A stretch of DNA of 35,815 bases, taken from Deltaproteobacteria bacterium (GTDB taxonomy: Bacteria > Desulfobacterota > Desulfovibrionia > Desulfovibrionales > Desulfomicrobiaceae). Shown here in pieces: positions 8,179 to 16,456 of this stretch. Position 1 is the stretch's first letter. Each line of letters opens with the position of its first letter. Below the pieces are notes generated by a model. It was not told where the DNA came from and searched no databases. It saw only the letters and a program-made list of their open reading frames with translations. The stretch is taken from contig RZZR01000012.1 in NCBI GenBank assembly GCA_009929795.1, positions 1 through 35,815 on the forward strand, written 5' to 3'. A program made the position numbers and the translations under genes.

Positions 8179-8888
8179 ACAGAATCCTGGTCATCGACGA
8201 TGAACGGCCGACGCTGAAGATGTTTTCCCTTTTTCTGCGGGCCTACGGATTCGACATGCTGGCGGCCGAGAGCGGTCGGGAAGGGCTGGAGATCTTCGAG
8301 CGGGAAAAGCCCCCTCTGGTGCTGACGGACGTCAAGATGCCCGGAATGGACGGACTGGGCGTACTCAAGCGGATCAAGGAGATTTCTCCGGAGTCCGAGG
8401 TCATAGTGGTCACCGGACATGGGGACATTGATCTGGCTTTGAAGACCTTGCGTCTTGGGGCGGCGGATTTCATTGCCAAGCCTATCGATCGCACGAGTCT
8501 GGAGGCGGCACTGAGCAGGGCCCGAGAGCGATTGGATTTGGCCCGGGAGAAGCGGGAGGAGATTCAGGTTCAGGAGACGGATCACGCCCTGATCCTTAAC
8601 TTCCGGGGCCATGTCAATGCGCCGTCGGAGCCTTTTCTCGCTCGGGCTATGACCAGGGCTTTGGAGGCGAACAAACCCCTTGTGCTTTTCAATTTCAATC
8701 CAAACATCTCGGTCAACGGCGTTGGCATGACCCTGCTGAGCGGGGCCATCGACCGGGCCGAACAGGCCGGAAAAACGGTTCGAATCGCCGGCCTTCCGGG
8801 ACATTTCCGCCAGGTTTTCGAGGCCGTGGGCATAGCCTCCAGGGCCGAGATTCACGACAGCCTGGATGCGGCCATGGCCTTGCCCTGA
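8175..8888 (+). CDS. Response regulator: receiver fused to a STAS domain
   Basis: A 237-aa protein. Residues 1-120 are a canonical receiver: acidic pair in VIDDE, phospho-acceptor D52 (LVLTDVKMPGMDG), and K102 (FIAKP). After a charged helical linker (~115-135), residues ~137-235 look like a STAS/anti-anti-sigma domain (HALILNFRGHVNAP ... SVNGVGMTLLSGAIDRAEQAGKTVRIAGL). In SpoIIAA-type proteins the phosphorylated Ser sits in a D-S-S-G motif; here the motif reads S-V-N-G, so control by an anti-sigma kinase on that residue is unlikely. Output is therefore probably protein-protein interaction rather than DNA binding. Start overlaps the kinase stop by four bases. The receiver call is firm, the STAS call somewhat less so. 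Confidence 0.85.
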   Translation: MNRILVIDDERPTLKMFSLFLRAYGFDMLAAESGREGLEIFEREKPPLVLTDVKMPGMDGLGVLKRIKEISPESEVIVVTGHGDIDLALKTLRLGAADFIAKPIDRTSLEAALSRARERLDLAREKREEIQVQETDHALILNFRGHVNAPSEPFLARAMTRALEANKPLVLFNFNPNISVNGVGMTLLSGAIDRAEQAGKTVRIAGLPGHFRQVFEAVGIASRAEIHDSLDAAMALP

Positions 8889-8926
8889 TTCGATTTTTTC
8901 TCTATATTCCTCCGAAATGGCCCCCC

Positions 8927-9673
8927 TTATGTCGGGCCTGCCCCCCCGAATACCCCCAAAGGATCGGCAAAGACCGAGAATCGTCCTTCCCGGGCAAAGG
9001 CGGCCAAGGACATGGATTCGTCCCGGATGATGGACATGGCTCCGGTGGTCGTGGCTGATCGGCTGACCACGGCGCGAAACCCTGCCCTGGCGGCCTTGGT
9101 GGCTAGAGAGGCGGTTATCCGGGCTGAAACGAACAGGACTAGTGAATCGGGAGTCCGGTGTTTCCGAAGGGCCCATGCCGCCAGACGATCCAGGCAATTG
9201 TGGCGGCCAATGTCTTCGACGGCATGGACCATGGCCCCTGTACCGGGATCAAAGAGCCCGGCCCGGTGAAAGCATCCGGTTCGGTCCCATTGTCCTCCGA
9301 CGGTCATGAAGTTGCGCATGGCTGTCAGGACACGATCCGGGGCCATGGGTTTCAGCGCCCCGATGGACCTGGGCCGGGGGTCGGGACCAGGCCGAAAAAA
9401 GAACTCGGATCGGCCGTTTTCGTCATGAGTATCTATCCCGTCCGGGACTGGCATCTCTCCCGGAGTGCAGTATTCGATCAGAGCGTAGCCGCTGGCCAGG
9501 TCCTCAAGGTCGCAGGGAAAGGCCCAGAGCCTTTGTGGAGGCCTTTGAGGCCAGTGTACGGTAATCCGGACTTCCGGGGCTATCCAGTCCTCGAAGGTTT
9601 TCCAGCGGCCATCCTTGAACTGACGGCATAGACCTTTGTCCGGACCTGGCCCCTGGGAGGCGGTGCTGGTCAT
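8927..9673 (-). CDS. fdhD: FdhD-like formate dehydrogenase accessory / sulfurtransferase family protein
   Basis: A 248-aa FdhD-family protein, a little shorter than E. coli FdhD (~277 aa). Family signatures: DRTGCFHRAGLF, then VEDIGRHNCLDRLAAW, then an SARITASLATKAARAGF block and SRSATTTGAMSI. FdhD transfers sulfur from IscS to the molybdenum cofactor of formate dehydrogenase. The CxxC motif whose cysteines carry the persulfide in E. coli is not visible; single Cys residues occur in TGCFH and HNCLD. It is last in a four-gene minus-strand run, and its ATG overlaps the stop of the upstream gene. It converges with the receiver-STAS gene. Confidence 0.85.
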   Translation of the reverse strand: MTSTASQGPGPDKGLCRQFKDGRWKTFEDWIAPEVRITVHWPQRPPQRLWAFPCDLEDLASGYALIEYCTPGEMPVPDGIDTHDENGRSEFFFRPGPDPRPRSIGALKPMAPDRVLTAMRNFMTVGGQWDRTGCFHRAGLFDPGTGAMVHAVEDIGRHNCLDRLAAWALRKHRTPDSLVLFVSARITASLATKAARAGFRAVVSRSATTTGAMSIIRDESMSLAAFAREGRFSVFADPLGVFGGAGPT

Positions 9674-10233
9674 GGTCTATCCTCGTCAAGAGAACATGAG
9701 TCGCCGCAGCATGGGCCGGAAAGACTTGCGTAGGCCAGAAGAATCCTGGCCTCGCGCTGTTTCCGGATTTCGTCCGCGGGCCAGGCCGGAGCTTCGGCGG
9801 CCATGGCCAAGACAGTTCTCCAGGAGGGAAACTCCGAGGAGCCCTCCAGAATTTCCTTTTCGTCGGCGGTCCTTGTCAGAAAGAATTCTTTTGTGTCCGT
9901 GACCAGAGTCAGGGGAAAGGGGCCGTCGGGGCCCAGACGGGCCGCGGCCACGCTTTGACGGAGAAATGTGCCGGGCTTGCCGAAGCAGAAGAGTACGGCC
10001 ATGAGGGGCTTGCCGTCAGGCTTGAAAGCGGCAATGTCGATGGTCTGTTCTGCGGTCTGGCCATCGACGATGACCCGGATTTGGGTTCTTGGCTTCAAGG
10101 ACTCCTTGGGAAAGCCGCATTCCTCGGTCATGAGCCGGGCCAGGGCCTGACGGAGGTCCTCGAAGGTCGAGTTTCGAATTTCTTGGCCGGTCAGATAGTC
10201 GAGGATGGTGCCCTCAAGGCTAGTCTCGTGCAT
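9670..10233 (-). CDS. HSDR_N-like protein (type I restriction R N-terminal-like domain), probably not a nuclease
   Basis: A 187-aa protein starting at 10233 (MHETSLEGTILDYLTG), supported by AAGGGG seven bases ahead; a longer frame upstream overlaps the amidohydrolase and is rejected. The pattern of a helical start (TFEDLRQALARLM), a strand region (KPRTQIRVIVDGQ ... IDIAAFKPDGKPLMAVLFCFGKPG) and a following helix resembles the HSDR_N domain. The usual catalytic E-x-K on the last strand reads F-C-F, so the PD-(D/E)xK site appears lost. The C-terminus has a cluster of three cysteines (GPCCGDSC). No restriction partner genes are near. It is translationally coupled to fdhD. Function unknown; family call moderate. 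Confidence 0.6.
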   Translation of the reverse strand: MHETSLEGTILDYLTGQEIRNSTFEDLRQALARLMTEECGFPKESLKPRTQIRVIVDGQTAEQTIDIAAFKPDGKPLMAVLFCFGKPGTFLRQSVAAARLGPDGPFPLTLVTDTKEFFLTRTADEKEILEGSSEFPSWRTVLAMAAEAPAWPADEIRKQREARILLAYASLSGPCCGDSCSLDEDRP

Positions 10234-10241
10234 TGTACCCC

Positions 10242-11417
10242 TTACGACGACTGGCAGGTTTCGAGGACGTCGTCCGGGACCCGGGTCAGGGCCGCATTCT
10301 TTCCCGAAACAACCTGCCCCAGGTTTTCCAGGCCGAGGACTCGGGCCGGAACGGCGGTCAGCATAGGTACGAGCCGTTCCAGACCCAGAGGGTTTTCGAG
10401 ATGGCTCTGGAGGAACACGGCCTCGGACCAGAGCCGAAGATCGTCGTTGGATGCCAGGCTGTCGGTCCCCATGCAGAGCGGAATTTCTGTCTGCAGCAGA
10501 TCCGTCCATCGGGCCTGACCGACTCCGATGTAGGCGTTGCTCCTGGGACAGAGGCATACCGTGGCCCCGGAGTCAACCAAAAGAGCGATGTCCCGATCGT
10601 TCAGATGGACACAGTGCACGGCAAGGGTCTTGGCGTCGAGAAGACCGAGGCGCTGGGCATGGTCTACGGGGGAATGTCCCGGATGGGCGTAGCCGGAGGG
10701 CAGGATCCTCTTGGCCAGGAGTTGGCGAAGTGGTCCTGAGCCGGAAAGAAGAAGTTCCGTCTCACCCGGATGTTCGGCCAGATGGATGCTGAAGGGCTGA
10801 TTTCGTGCCCGGGTCTCGGCCTTGGCTGCAGAGAGGATCGTCGGGGCAGTGGAATACAGGGCGTGTCCGGACGGGATGGCGTGCGCGGCCGTTGTCGGCA
10901 ATGGCGTCTCGACGTCCGGACAGCGGTCCTTGAAGCCGATTCGCTCCATCAATAGATGAAAACTCAGGCCGGCCCGGGTCAAGGCCTCGGCGACGGGTTC
11001 GGGCTGCCGAGAGCAGGTGTCGGCCACATGGACCACGCCGCTGTCTCTCATCTCGGCCACGGCCTGGTCCAGCGTCCCTGAATCCTGATTCATGAGATTC
11101 AGCTCTACAAGTGAGGAGACCCAGACCTCGAATCCCTGACCCCTGGCCACCAAGCCACGCAGGTGGGAGAGCTCGAGGTGGGAGTGGGCGTTGATCAGCG
11201 CCGGGCAGACATGGCCAGGGACGTTCACGATCGGTTCCGGCAGGGTGGCCGAGCAAATTCTTGGCCATGACCCTGCCGAAACGATTGTTCCCTGTCGGCA
11301 GACCACAGCGGCATCGTCCAAGCATATCGGAAGCTTGGGACTCGCAGGCCAGAGATGCTCGGCCCGGAGCGTGCCGGACCAGTCGGGAGGAGGGAATACA
11401 GCATCCGAAAATGGCAT
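10242..11417 (-). CDS. Amidohydrolase-superfamily deaminase (aminofutalosine deaminase-like)
   Basis: A 391-aa metal-dependent hydrolase of the cytosine deaminase/chlorohydrolase group. Metal and catalytic residues are in place: H78 and H80 (NAHSHLELSH), H212 and E215 (SIHLAEHPGE), H268 (AVHCVHLND) and D319 (MGTDSLASNDDL). This pattern matches the deaminase used for aminodeoxyfutalosine in the futalosine menaquinone pathway, which fits a menaquinone-using anaerobe, but S-adenosylhomocysteine or other purine-like substrates cannot be excluded. It starts 5 bases after the LytTR gene ends and is followed after 8 bases by the HSDR_N-like gene, so it is likely in one transcript with them. Confidence 0.8.
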   Translation of the reverse strand: MPFSDAVFPPPDWSGTLRAEHLWPASPKLPICLDDAAVVCRQGTIVSAGSWPRICSATLPEPIVNVPGHVCPALINAHSHLELSHLRGLVARGQGFEVWVSSLVELNLMNQDSGTLDQAVAEMRDSGVVHVADTCSRQPEPVAEALTRAGLSFHLLMERIGFKDRCPDVETPLPTTAAHAIPSGHALYSTAPTILSAAKAETRARNQPFSIHLAEHPGETELLLSGSGPLRQLLAKRILPSGYAHPGHSPVDHAQRLGLLDAKTLAVHCVHLNDRDIALLVDSGATVCLCPRSNAYIGVGQARWTDLLQTEIPLCMGTDSLASNDDLRLWSEAVFLQSHLENPLGLERLVPMLTAVPARVLGLENLGQVVSGKNAALTRVPDDVLETCQSS

Positions 11418-11422
11418 GGGGT

Positions 11423-12283
11423 CTAGAGCATGAGGAGCTGCTTGAGCTCCCCGATTCGCCGGCGGCTGACCGGGAGTTCGATTTTCTTGCGGCCAACGGT
11501 CCTGAGCATGAAATTACTGCCGGGCATGGAGGCGATTTCGGTGACCATGTCCAGGTTGACGAGGTATTTACGGTGGACCCGAAAGAAGCGGTGGGCCCGA
11601 AGCCGTTCCTCGAGATTCTTGAGACGGTAGGAGGTCAGGTATTTCTGAGTCGTGGTATGGACGTAACTGTAGTCCTCATAGGCCTCAACGAAGACGATCT
11701 GGTTGTAGGGAATGAGGTACATCCGCCCGTCCTGGGTGATGGGCAACTTCTCGATGTCCAGAGGGCGCCCACCCTTGCGGTCCCAAGCATGGCGAAGGGC
11801 CGAGAGTAGGCGGTCCTCGTCGTCGTCCTTGAGAGCGAGGTGGAGGGTCTCCTCCTCGGAGAACGGCCCGTCGGATCCGGAGAACCTGGATCCTTCAACA
11901 GGAGGGCGGTCCGGAACAATTCTCCTGATCCGGGCAATGGTCGTCTTGATGCGTTCTCCGTCAAATGGCCAGAGCAGATAGTCCAGTGCCCCGAGTTCGA
12001 AGGCCTTGAAGGCCGCTTGTTCTTCTTGGGCTATGAATACCAGACCGGGCCTTTGCTTCCGTTGGTTGAGAATCTGGGCCAACTCTAGGCCGCTGACACC
12101 ACCTTCAAGTTCGGTGCCCAGCAGGAAGACGTCATAGGGAATGTGTTCAAGGAGCTCCAGGGCTTCGAAGGACGAAACGGCCTCTCCGAGGATGGTGATT
12201 TCCGGGGCCGTATAGAAAAGTCGTCTTGTCTTGGCCCGAATTTCGGGCGAAGGATGGATGATGAGCGCTCTGAGCTTGGCCAT
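11423..12283 (-). CDS. LytTR-family transcription regulator with a degenerate receiver domain
   Basis: A 286-aa protein. Residues ~1-120 fold like a receiver, but the chemistry is missing: the acidic pair near the N-terminus reads H10-P11, the phospho-acceptor position reads G56 (VFLLGTEL), and the conserved Lys before Pro reads W105 (DYLLWPF). It should therefore not be phosphorylated in the normal way. Residues ~180-283 are a LytTR DNA-binding domain (YNQIVFVEAYEDYSYVH, LEERL, FFRVHRKYLVNLDMV, ELPVSRRRIGELKQLL). It heads the minus-strand run with the amidohydrolase, HSDR_N-like gene and fdhD, and faces away from the hdrA operon. It could regulate either through the intervening AT-rich region (inference). 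Confidence 0.85.
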   Translation of the reverse strand: MAKLRALIIHPSPEIRAKTRRLFYTAPEITILGEAVSSFEALELLEHIPYDVFLLGTELEGGVSGLELAQILNQRKQRPGLVFIAQEEQAAFKAFELGALDYLLWPFDGERIKTTIARIRRIVPDRPPVEGSRFSGSDGPFSEEETLHLALKDDDEDRLLSALRHAWDRKGGRPLDIEKLPITQDGRMYLIPYNQIVFVEAYEDYSYVHTTTQKYLTSYRLKNLEERLRAHRFFRVHRKYLVNLDMVTEIASMPGSNFMLRTVGRKKIELPVSRRRIGELKQLLML

Positions 12284-12307
12284 GTGCTCTCCCCAGTGGA
12301 ATGAATC

Positions 12308-12329
12308 CTCCGGACGGCATTTTCCGGAG
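12308..12329. promoter_or_regulatory. Seven-base-pair inverted repeat upstream of the LytTR regulator
   Basis: CTCCGGA (12308-12314) and TCCGGAG (12323-12329) form a perfect 7-bp inverted repeat with an 8-base loop, 25-46 bases ahead of the LytTR gene start on the minus strand. It may be a leader hairpin or an operator, possibly autoregulatory. It does not have the direct-repeat layout usual for LytTR sites. Confidence 0.4.
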
Positions 12330-12389
12330 TGTCGCTGTCTGCTTGACTGGAGCGAACGACGGTCGGACCGGGTCGTCGATCCGCGGTCA

Positions 12390-12745
12390 CTCTAAATTAT
12401 TTTTTTTAGTTAATTCAAAGTAGGACCGGTGGCAAATGGCCGCCGTCAGCCGGTCGTGAGGGAAATGGAATTGACTGAACATGGCAATTTATAATTTTTA
12501 AAATTTAAAATTTCTATTTTGAAAAATTTCCCTTGCAAAGGATATATTTCTTAAGATATTGTTTTATAAATATATTTTTTTAAATCGTTTGATAATGCGA
12601 CTATTTTATAATACTATTTAACAAAAAATAATATTTTTTGTTACTTTTAAATTTTTTATATGTATCGAAAGTTTTGATTGCTGGTTGGAGGTTCTAGCAA
12701 TTTTTTTGAATACGGGGTATGGAGAAAACAATCTCTAAGCGCAAA
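12390..12745. other. AT-rich intergenic island between the LytTR gene and hdrA
   Basis: The gene-free stretch 12284-12860 contains a core at about 12390-12745 made very largely of A and T runs, unlike the GC-rich surroundings. No coding frame is convincing in it. It lies between divergently transcribed genes, and -10-like TATAAT-type words occur in several places, too many to choose one. It probably contains the hdrA operon promoter and could be bent DNA or a target for an AT-binding nucleoid protein. From 12750 to 12860 composition returns towards normal in what is probably the hdrA 5' leader. Confidence 0.6.
12677..12707 (+). terminator. Weak hairpin followed by T-run upstream of hdrA
   Basis: ATTGCT (12677-12682) pairs with AGCAAT (12696-12701) and runs into seven Ts (12701-12707). 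The stem is short and AT-rich with a 13-base loop, so it is a poor terminator. It could be a leader attenuator about 155 bases before the hdrA start, or chance in AT-rich DNA. Confidence 0.25.
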
Positions 12746-12860
12746 TTTTCAATACTCAAAGGAGCGTAATCACCCAGTCTGACCAGATCATCTTCAGCAA
12801 AACACAATTTGCAGGGATAGTCCTGACAATCCTTACAACCCAAGAGGCAAGGGGGTTAGT

Positions 12861-15800
12861 ATGTCCAACAAAAACGTGGGCGCAGTAATGGTTGTTGGCG
12901 GTGGTATCGCCGGCATCCAGTCTGCACTGGATCTCGCGGATGCGGGGTACTTCGTGTACCTGGTCGAGAAATCGGCTGGCATCGGCGGCGCCATGGCCCA
13001 GCTTGATAAGACCTTCCCCACCAACGACTGCGCGATGTGAATACTCGCGCCCAAGTTGGTTGAGTGCGGTCGGCACTTAAACATTCAGTTGCTCACTCTG
13101 AGCGAGGTACAGAAGGTCAAAGGCGAGGAAGGGAATTTCACCGTCACAGTGAAGCAGAATCCCCGCTATGTTGACATGGACAAATGTATCGCGTGCGGCC
13201 TGTGCGCGGAGAAGTGTCCCAAAAAAGTCAGCGATGAATTCAACGAAGGTCTGAGCAAGCGCAAGGCCGCCTATATCCCGTATGGGCAGTCCGTGCCGCT
13301 TAAGTACGCCCTGGATGGAGAAAATTGTATCTACATTCAGAAGGGAAAGTGCGGGGCCTGTGAGAAGCATTGCCCCACTGGGGCCATCAAGTTCGACGAC
13401 AAGGAAACCCTGCTCGAAGTCAAGGTCGGCTCCATCATTGCCGCTCCGGGTTTCAAAGCCTTCGATCCAGTTTCCTATGACATGTTCGATTTCGGCCACA
13501 ATCCCGATGTGGTCACAAGTCTGCAGTACGAGCGGATTTTGTCGGCTTCGGGGCCGTGTATGGGCCATCTGCAAAGACCCTCGGACAGCGTTGAGCCCAA
13601 AAAAGTGGCTTGGCTACAATGCGTGGGTTCGCGGAACACGAATCAGTGCGCCAACGGCTATTGCAGTAGCGTCTGCTGCATGTACGCCATCAAGCAGGCC
13701 ATCGTCTCCGCCGAGCACGCCTCTGGCGACCTGGAGTGCACCATCTTCTACATGGACATGCGCACTCACGGTAAGGAATTCGAGAAATACTACGAACTGG
13801 CCAAGGAAAAAGGAATCAAGTTCGTCCGCAACCGCATCCATACCGCCTATCCCAAGGAAGGCGGAGGCGTACTCCTGGAGTACATGGGCGATGACGGCAA
13901 GCTGACCCGTGAACCCTTCGACATGTTTGTGTTGTCCGTGGGCCTTGAAACCGGCCCCGAGGCACTGCAGCTGGCCGAGACTCTGGGCATCGAACTGGAC
14001 GCCTACAAGTTTGCCAAGACCACGAGCTTCGAACCGGTGGCCACCACCCGGCCGGGCATCTATGCCTGCGGCTGCTACCAGGGGCCAAAGGACATCCCCC
14101 AGTCTGTGACCGAGGCCTCGTCCGCAGCCTTTGCCGCGGTAAAGACCCTGGCTTCCGAGCGGGGATCCCTGACCAAGGCCAAGACCTTCCCCCCAGAAAA
14201 AGATCTGGCGGCGGACGAACCCAAGATCGGTGTCTTTGTCTGTTCTTGCGGGATCAACATCGCTGGAACGGTAGATGTGAAGAAAGTCTGTGAATATGCT
14301 GAGACGTTGCCTAACGTGGTTTACGTCAAGAACAACATGTTTTCCTGCTCGGCGGACACTCAGGCCCTCATCGCTCAGGAAATCAAGGCCAACGACCTGA
14401 ACCGGATCGTCATCGCGGCCTGTACGCCCAGGACTCACGAACCCCTGTTCCAGGAAACCATTCGTGAAGCGGGTCTGAACCCCTACCTGGTGGAGATGGC
14501 CAACATCCGTAACCAGAATAGCTGGGTCCATCAGAAAGAGCCTGAAAAGGCCACGGAGAAGGCCATCGACCAGGTCCGCATGGCCGTTGCCAAGGCCCGT
14601 CTGCTCCAGCCCCTGGACGCCTTGTCGGTTCAAGTCAATCAGACCGCGTTGGTCGTGGGTGGCGGTGTGGCAGGCATGACTGTGGCATTGGGCCTGTCCA
14701 AGCAGGGCTTTGACACCGTTCTGCTTGAGAAGACCTCGACCCTGGGTGGAAACGCTTTGGCTTTGAACAAAACATGGAAGGGCGAGGAGATCTCCCCCTA
14801 TGTGAAGGAATTGGCCGCCAAGGTTGAAGCGACCAAGGGCATCAGGGTCTACAAGAACGCCGCCTTAAAAACCTGCAAGGGTTCGGTGGGCGATTTTGTT
14901 AGTGAGATCGACGTAGCCGGGGAAACCAGAGCCATCAAGTATGGTGCAGCAGTCATCTGTACAGGAGCCAAGGAATCCAAGCCCAGCGAGTACCTCTACG
15001 GGCAGGATGACCGGGTCTTTACACACCTGGAGTTTGATAAGGAGCTTCGGGAGCACGGGCCGGCCATAGCCAAGGCCGGGAGCACGGTGTTCATTCAGTG
15101 CGTGGGCTCCCGCGAGCCGGGACGCATGTGGTGTAGCCGGGTGTGTTGCACGCACACCATGGAATCGGCCTTGGAAGTCAAAAAGGCCAACAAGGATATG
15201 AACGTCGTGGTCCTGTACCGAGACATCAGGACCTACGGAGCCCGTGAGGATCTCTTCAAGGCCTGCCGAGACCAGGGCGTCATCTTCATTCGCTACAGCC
15301 TGGACAAGAAGCCTCAGGTCACCAAGCGGGGGAACGATCTGGTCATCACGGTCGAGGATCACATCCTGAAGCAGAATGTGGAGATCAGGGCCGACTATCT
15401 GGTGTTGGCCTCGGCCATTGAGCCCAGAGACAACAAGTCCTTGGTGGAACTCTACAAATGTGGTCTGAACGCTGACGGGTTCCTTTCAGAGGCACATCCG
15501 AAGCTTCGTCCGGTGGACATGACCGTGGATGGCATGTTTCTGGCTGGCATTTGCCACTACCCCAAGCCTCTGGACGAAACCATCGCCCAGGCTCAGGCGG
15601 CTGTGGCCAGGGCCACATTGATCTTGTCCAAGTCCGAGATGACCCTCGACTCAATCAAGTCCTACCCCACGGAGAACTGCGATGGGTGCGCTCTGTGCGT
15701 GGACACCTGTCCCTATGGGGCAATCACTCTGATCGAGTATCGGGCCGAAGACGGAAGGACGGCCAGAAAGATAGAAACCAACAAGGCCCTGTGCAAGGGG

Positions 15801-15905
15801 TGTGGTATCTGCGAGGCCACCTGTCCCAAGATGGGCGTTTTTGTCAGCGGCTTCACCAATATTCAGCTCGAAGCCCAGCTTGGAGCGGTCTTGGAGAATA
15901 TATAG
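12861..15905 (+). CDS. hdrA: HdrA-type FAD/iron-sulfur subunit, tandem architecture, with selenocysteine at residue 60
   Basis: Read through the TGA at 13038-13040 as selenocysteine, the gene gives 1014 aa. Start at 12861 ([18 protein letters not shown]) follows a GGGGG-rich RBS. Residues ~7-450 are an HdrA FAD module: the Rossmann GGGIAG, the [10 protein letters not shown] motif (Sec60 at a position where related proteins have Cys), ILAPKLVE, and ferredoxin motifs [11 protein letters not shown] and CGACEKHC. Residues ~450-1014 are a second HdrA, beginning with the usual N-terminal domain ([22 protein letters not shown]), then GGGVAGM near 597, then C-terminal [11 protein letters not shown] and [11 protein letters not shown]. 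The second copy lacks the TFPTNDC motif. HdrA binds FAD and bifurcates electrons between ferredoxin and a second acceptor; the MvhDGA genes downstream supply electrons from H2. No hdrB or hdrC is present. Confidence 0.93.
13038..13077 (+). promoter_or_regulatory. UGA selenocysteine codon and SECIS hairpin of hdrA
   Basis: TGA at 13038-13040 is followed after 22 bases by AGTGC (13063-13067), loop GGTCG, and GCACT (13073-13077). The perfect 5-bp stem with a GGUC-type loop at this distance fits a bacterial SECIS. Strong protein similarity on both sides of the TGA supports recoding. Confidence 0.8.
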
Positions 15906-15964
15906 CCCGAAGCCATGGACCAACCGTGGCCTAACAATTCGACACCAAGAAAGGAGACATATCG

Positions 15965-16402
15965 ATGACTGGTAATTTCGAGCCGGTAATCGTTGGATTC
16001 CTCTGCAACTGGTGCGCCTACGCCGGAGCCGATCTGGCAGGGGTTTCCAGGCTGCAATATCCACCGAACATGCGGGCTATCCGGGTCATGTGCTCCGGGA
16101 TGGTTCATCCCAACCTTGTCGTGGAGGCTCTGGAAAAAGGCGCTGACGGCGTCATCGTCATGGGCTGACACCTCGGCGAATGTCATTACCTGGATGGTAA
16201 TCACAAAGCATTGGCAAGGGCGCAGGCCATTACCCTGGTTCTTGAGGACATGGGGATCAATCCGGAACGCTTCAGGATCGAGTGGGTTTCTTCGGCAGAG
16301 GCCCCTCGCTTCCAGGAAGTGGTGACCAAGTTCACCGAGAAGATCAAGGAGCTGGGACCCAATCCCCTTCGAGAGGAGAAAAAACGAGCCGCCAGCGCAT
16401 GA
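15965..16402 (+). CDS. mvhD: MvhD-type [2Fe-2S] subunit with selenocysteine at residue 68
   Basis: A 145-aa protein when the TGA at 16166-16168 is read as selenocysteine. MvhD carries the 2Fe-2S cluster that passes electrons from the hydrogenase to HdrA. Family motifs are [10 protein letters not shown] (C14, C17), MCSGMV (C43) and GUHLGECHY (U68, C73), where U68 sits at a conserved cluster-ligand cysteine position; selenocysteine at this place is known in VhuD of methanococci. AAAGGAGACATATCG before ATG is a strong RBS. It lies 59 bases after hdrA and 54 bases before mvhG. Standard gene calling would split it into two fragments (15965-16168 and one starting near 16211). Confidence 0.93.
16166..16205 (+). 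promoter_or_regulatory. UGA selenocysteine codon and SECIS hairpin of mvhD
   Basis: TGA at 16166-16168 is followed by a hairpin: TGT (16181-16183) with ACA (16203-16205), one C-C mismatch, then ATTACC (16185-16190) with GGTAAT (16196-16201), loop TGGAT. It lies 12-16 bases after the UGA, within the range expected for bacterial SECIS elements. Confidence 0.8.
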
Positions 16403-16456
16403 TGACGCCCGGTTCGTCCCGGGCCAGACCCGGATCAAGAACCATGGAGGTAGAAA

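Noticed and set aside
10234-10557. N-terminal extension of the HSDR_N-like gene to 10557
   Set aside because: It would overlap the amidohydrolase coding region with low-complexity Arg/Pro/Ser sequence, while a good RBS precedes 10233.
12861-13055. hdrA as a pseudogene broken by a stop at 13038
   Set aside because: The TGA lies in a Cys position of a conserved motif, with a SECIS-like hairpin, and the same situation recurs in mvhD and mvhA.
13614-14633. 339-aa open frame on the minus strand within hdrA
   Set aside because: Antisense to conserved HdrA sequence and without recognisable motifs.
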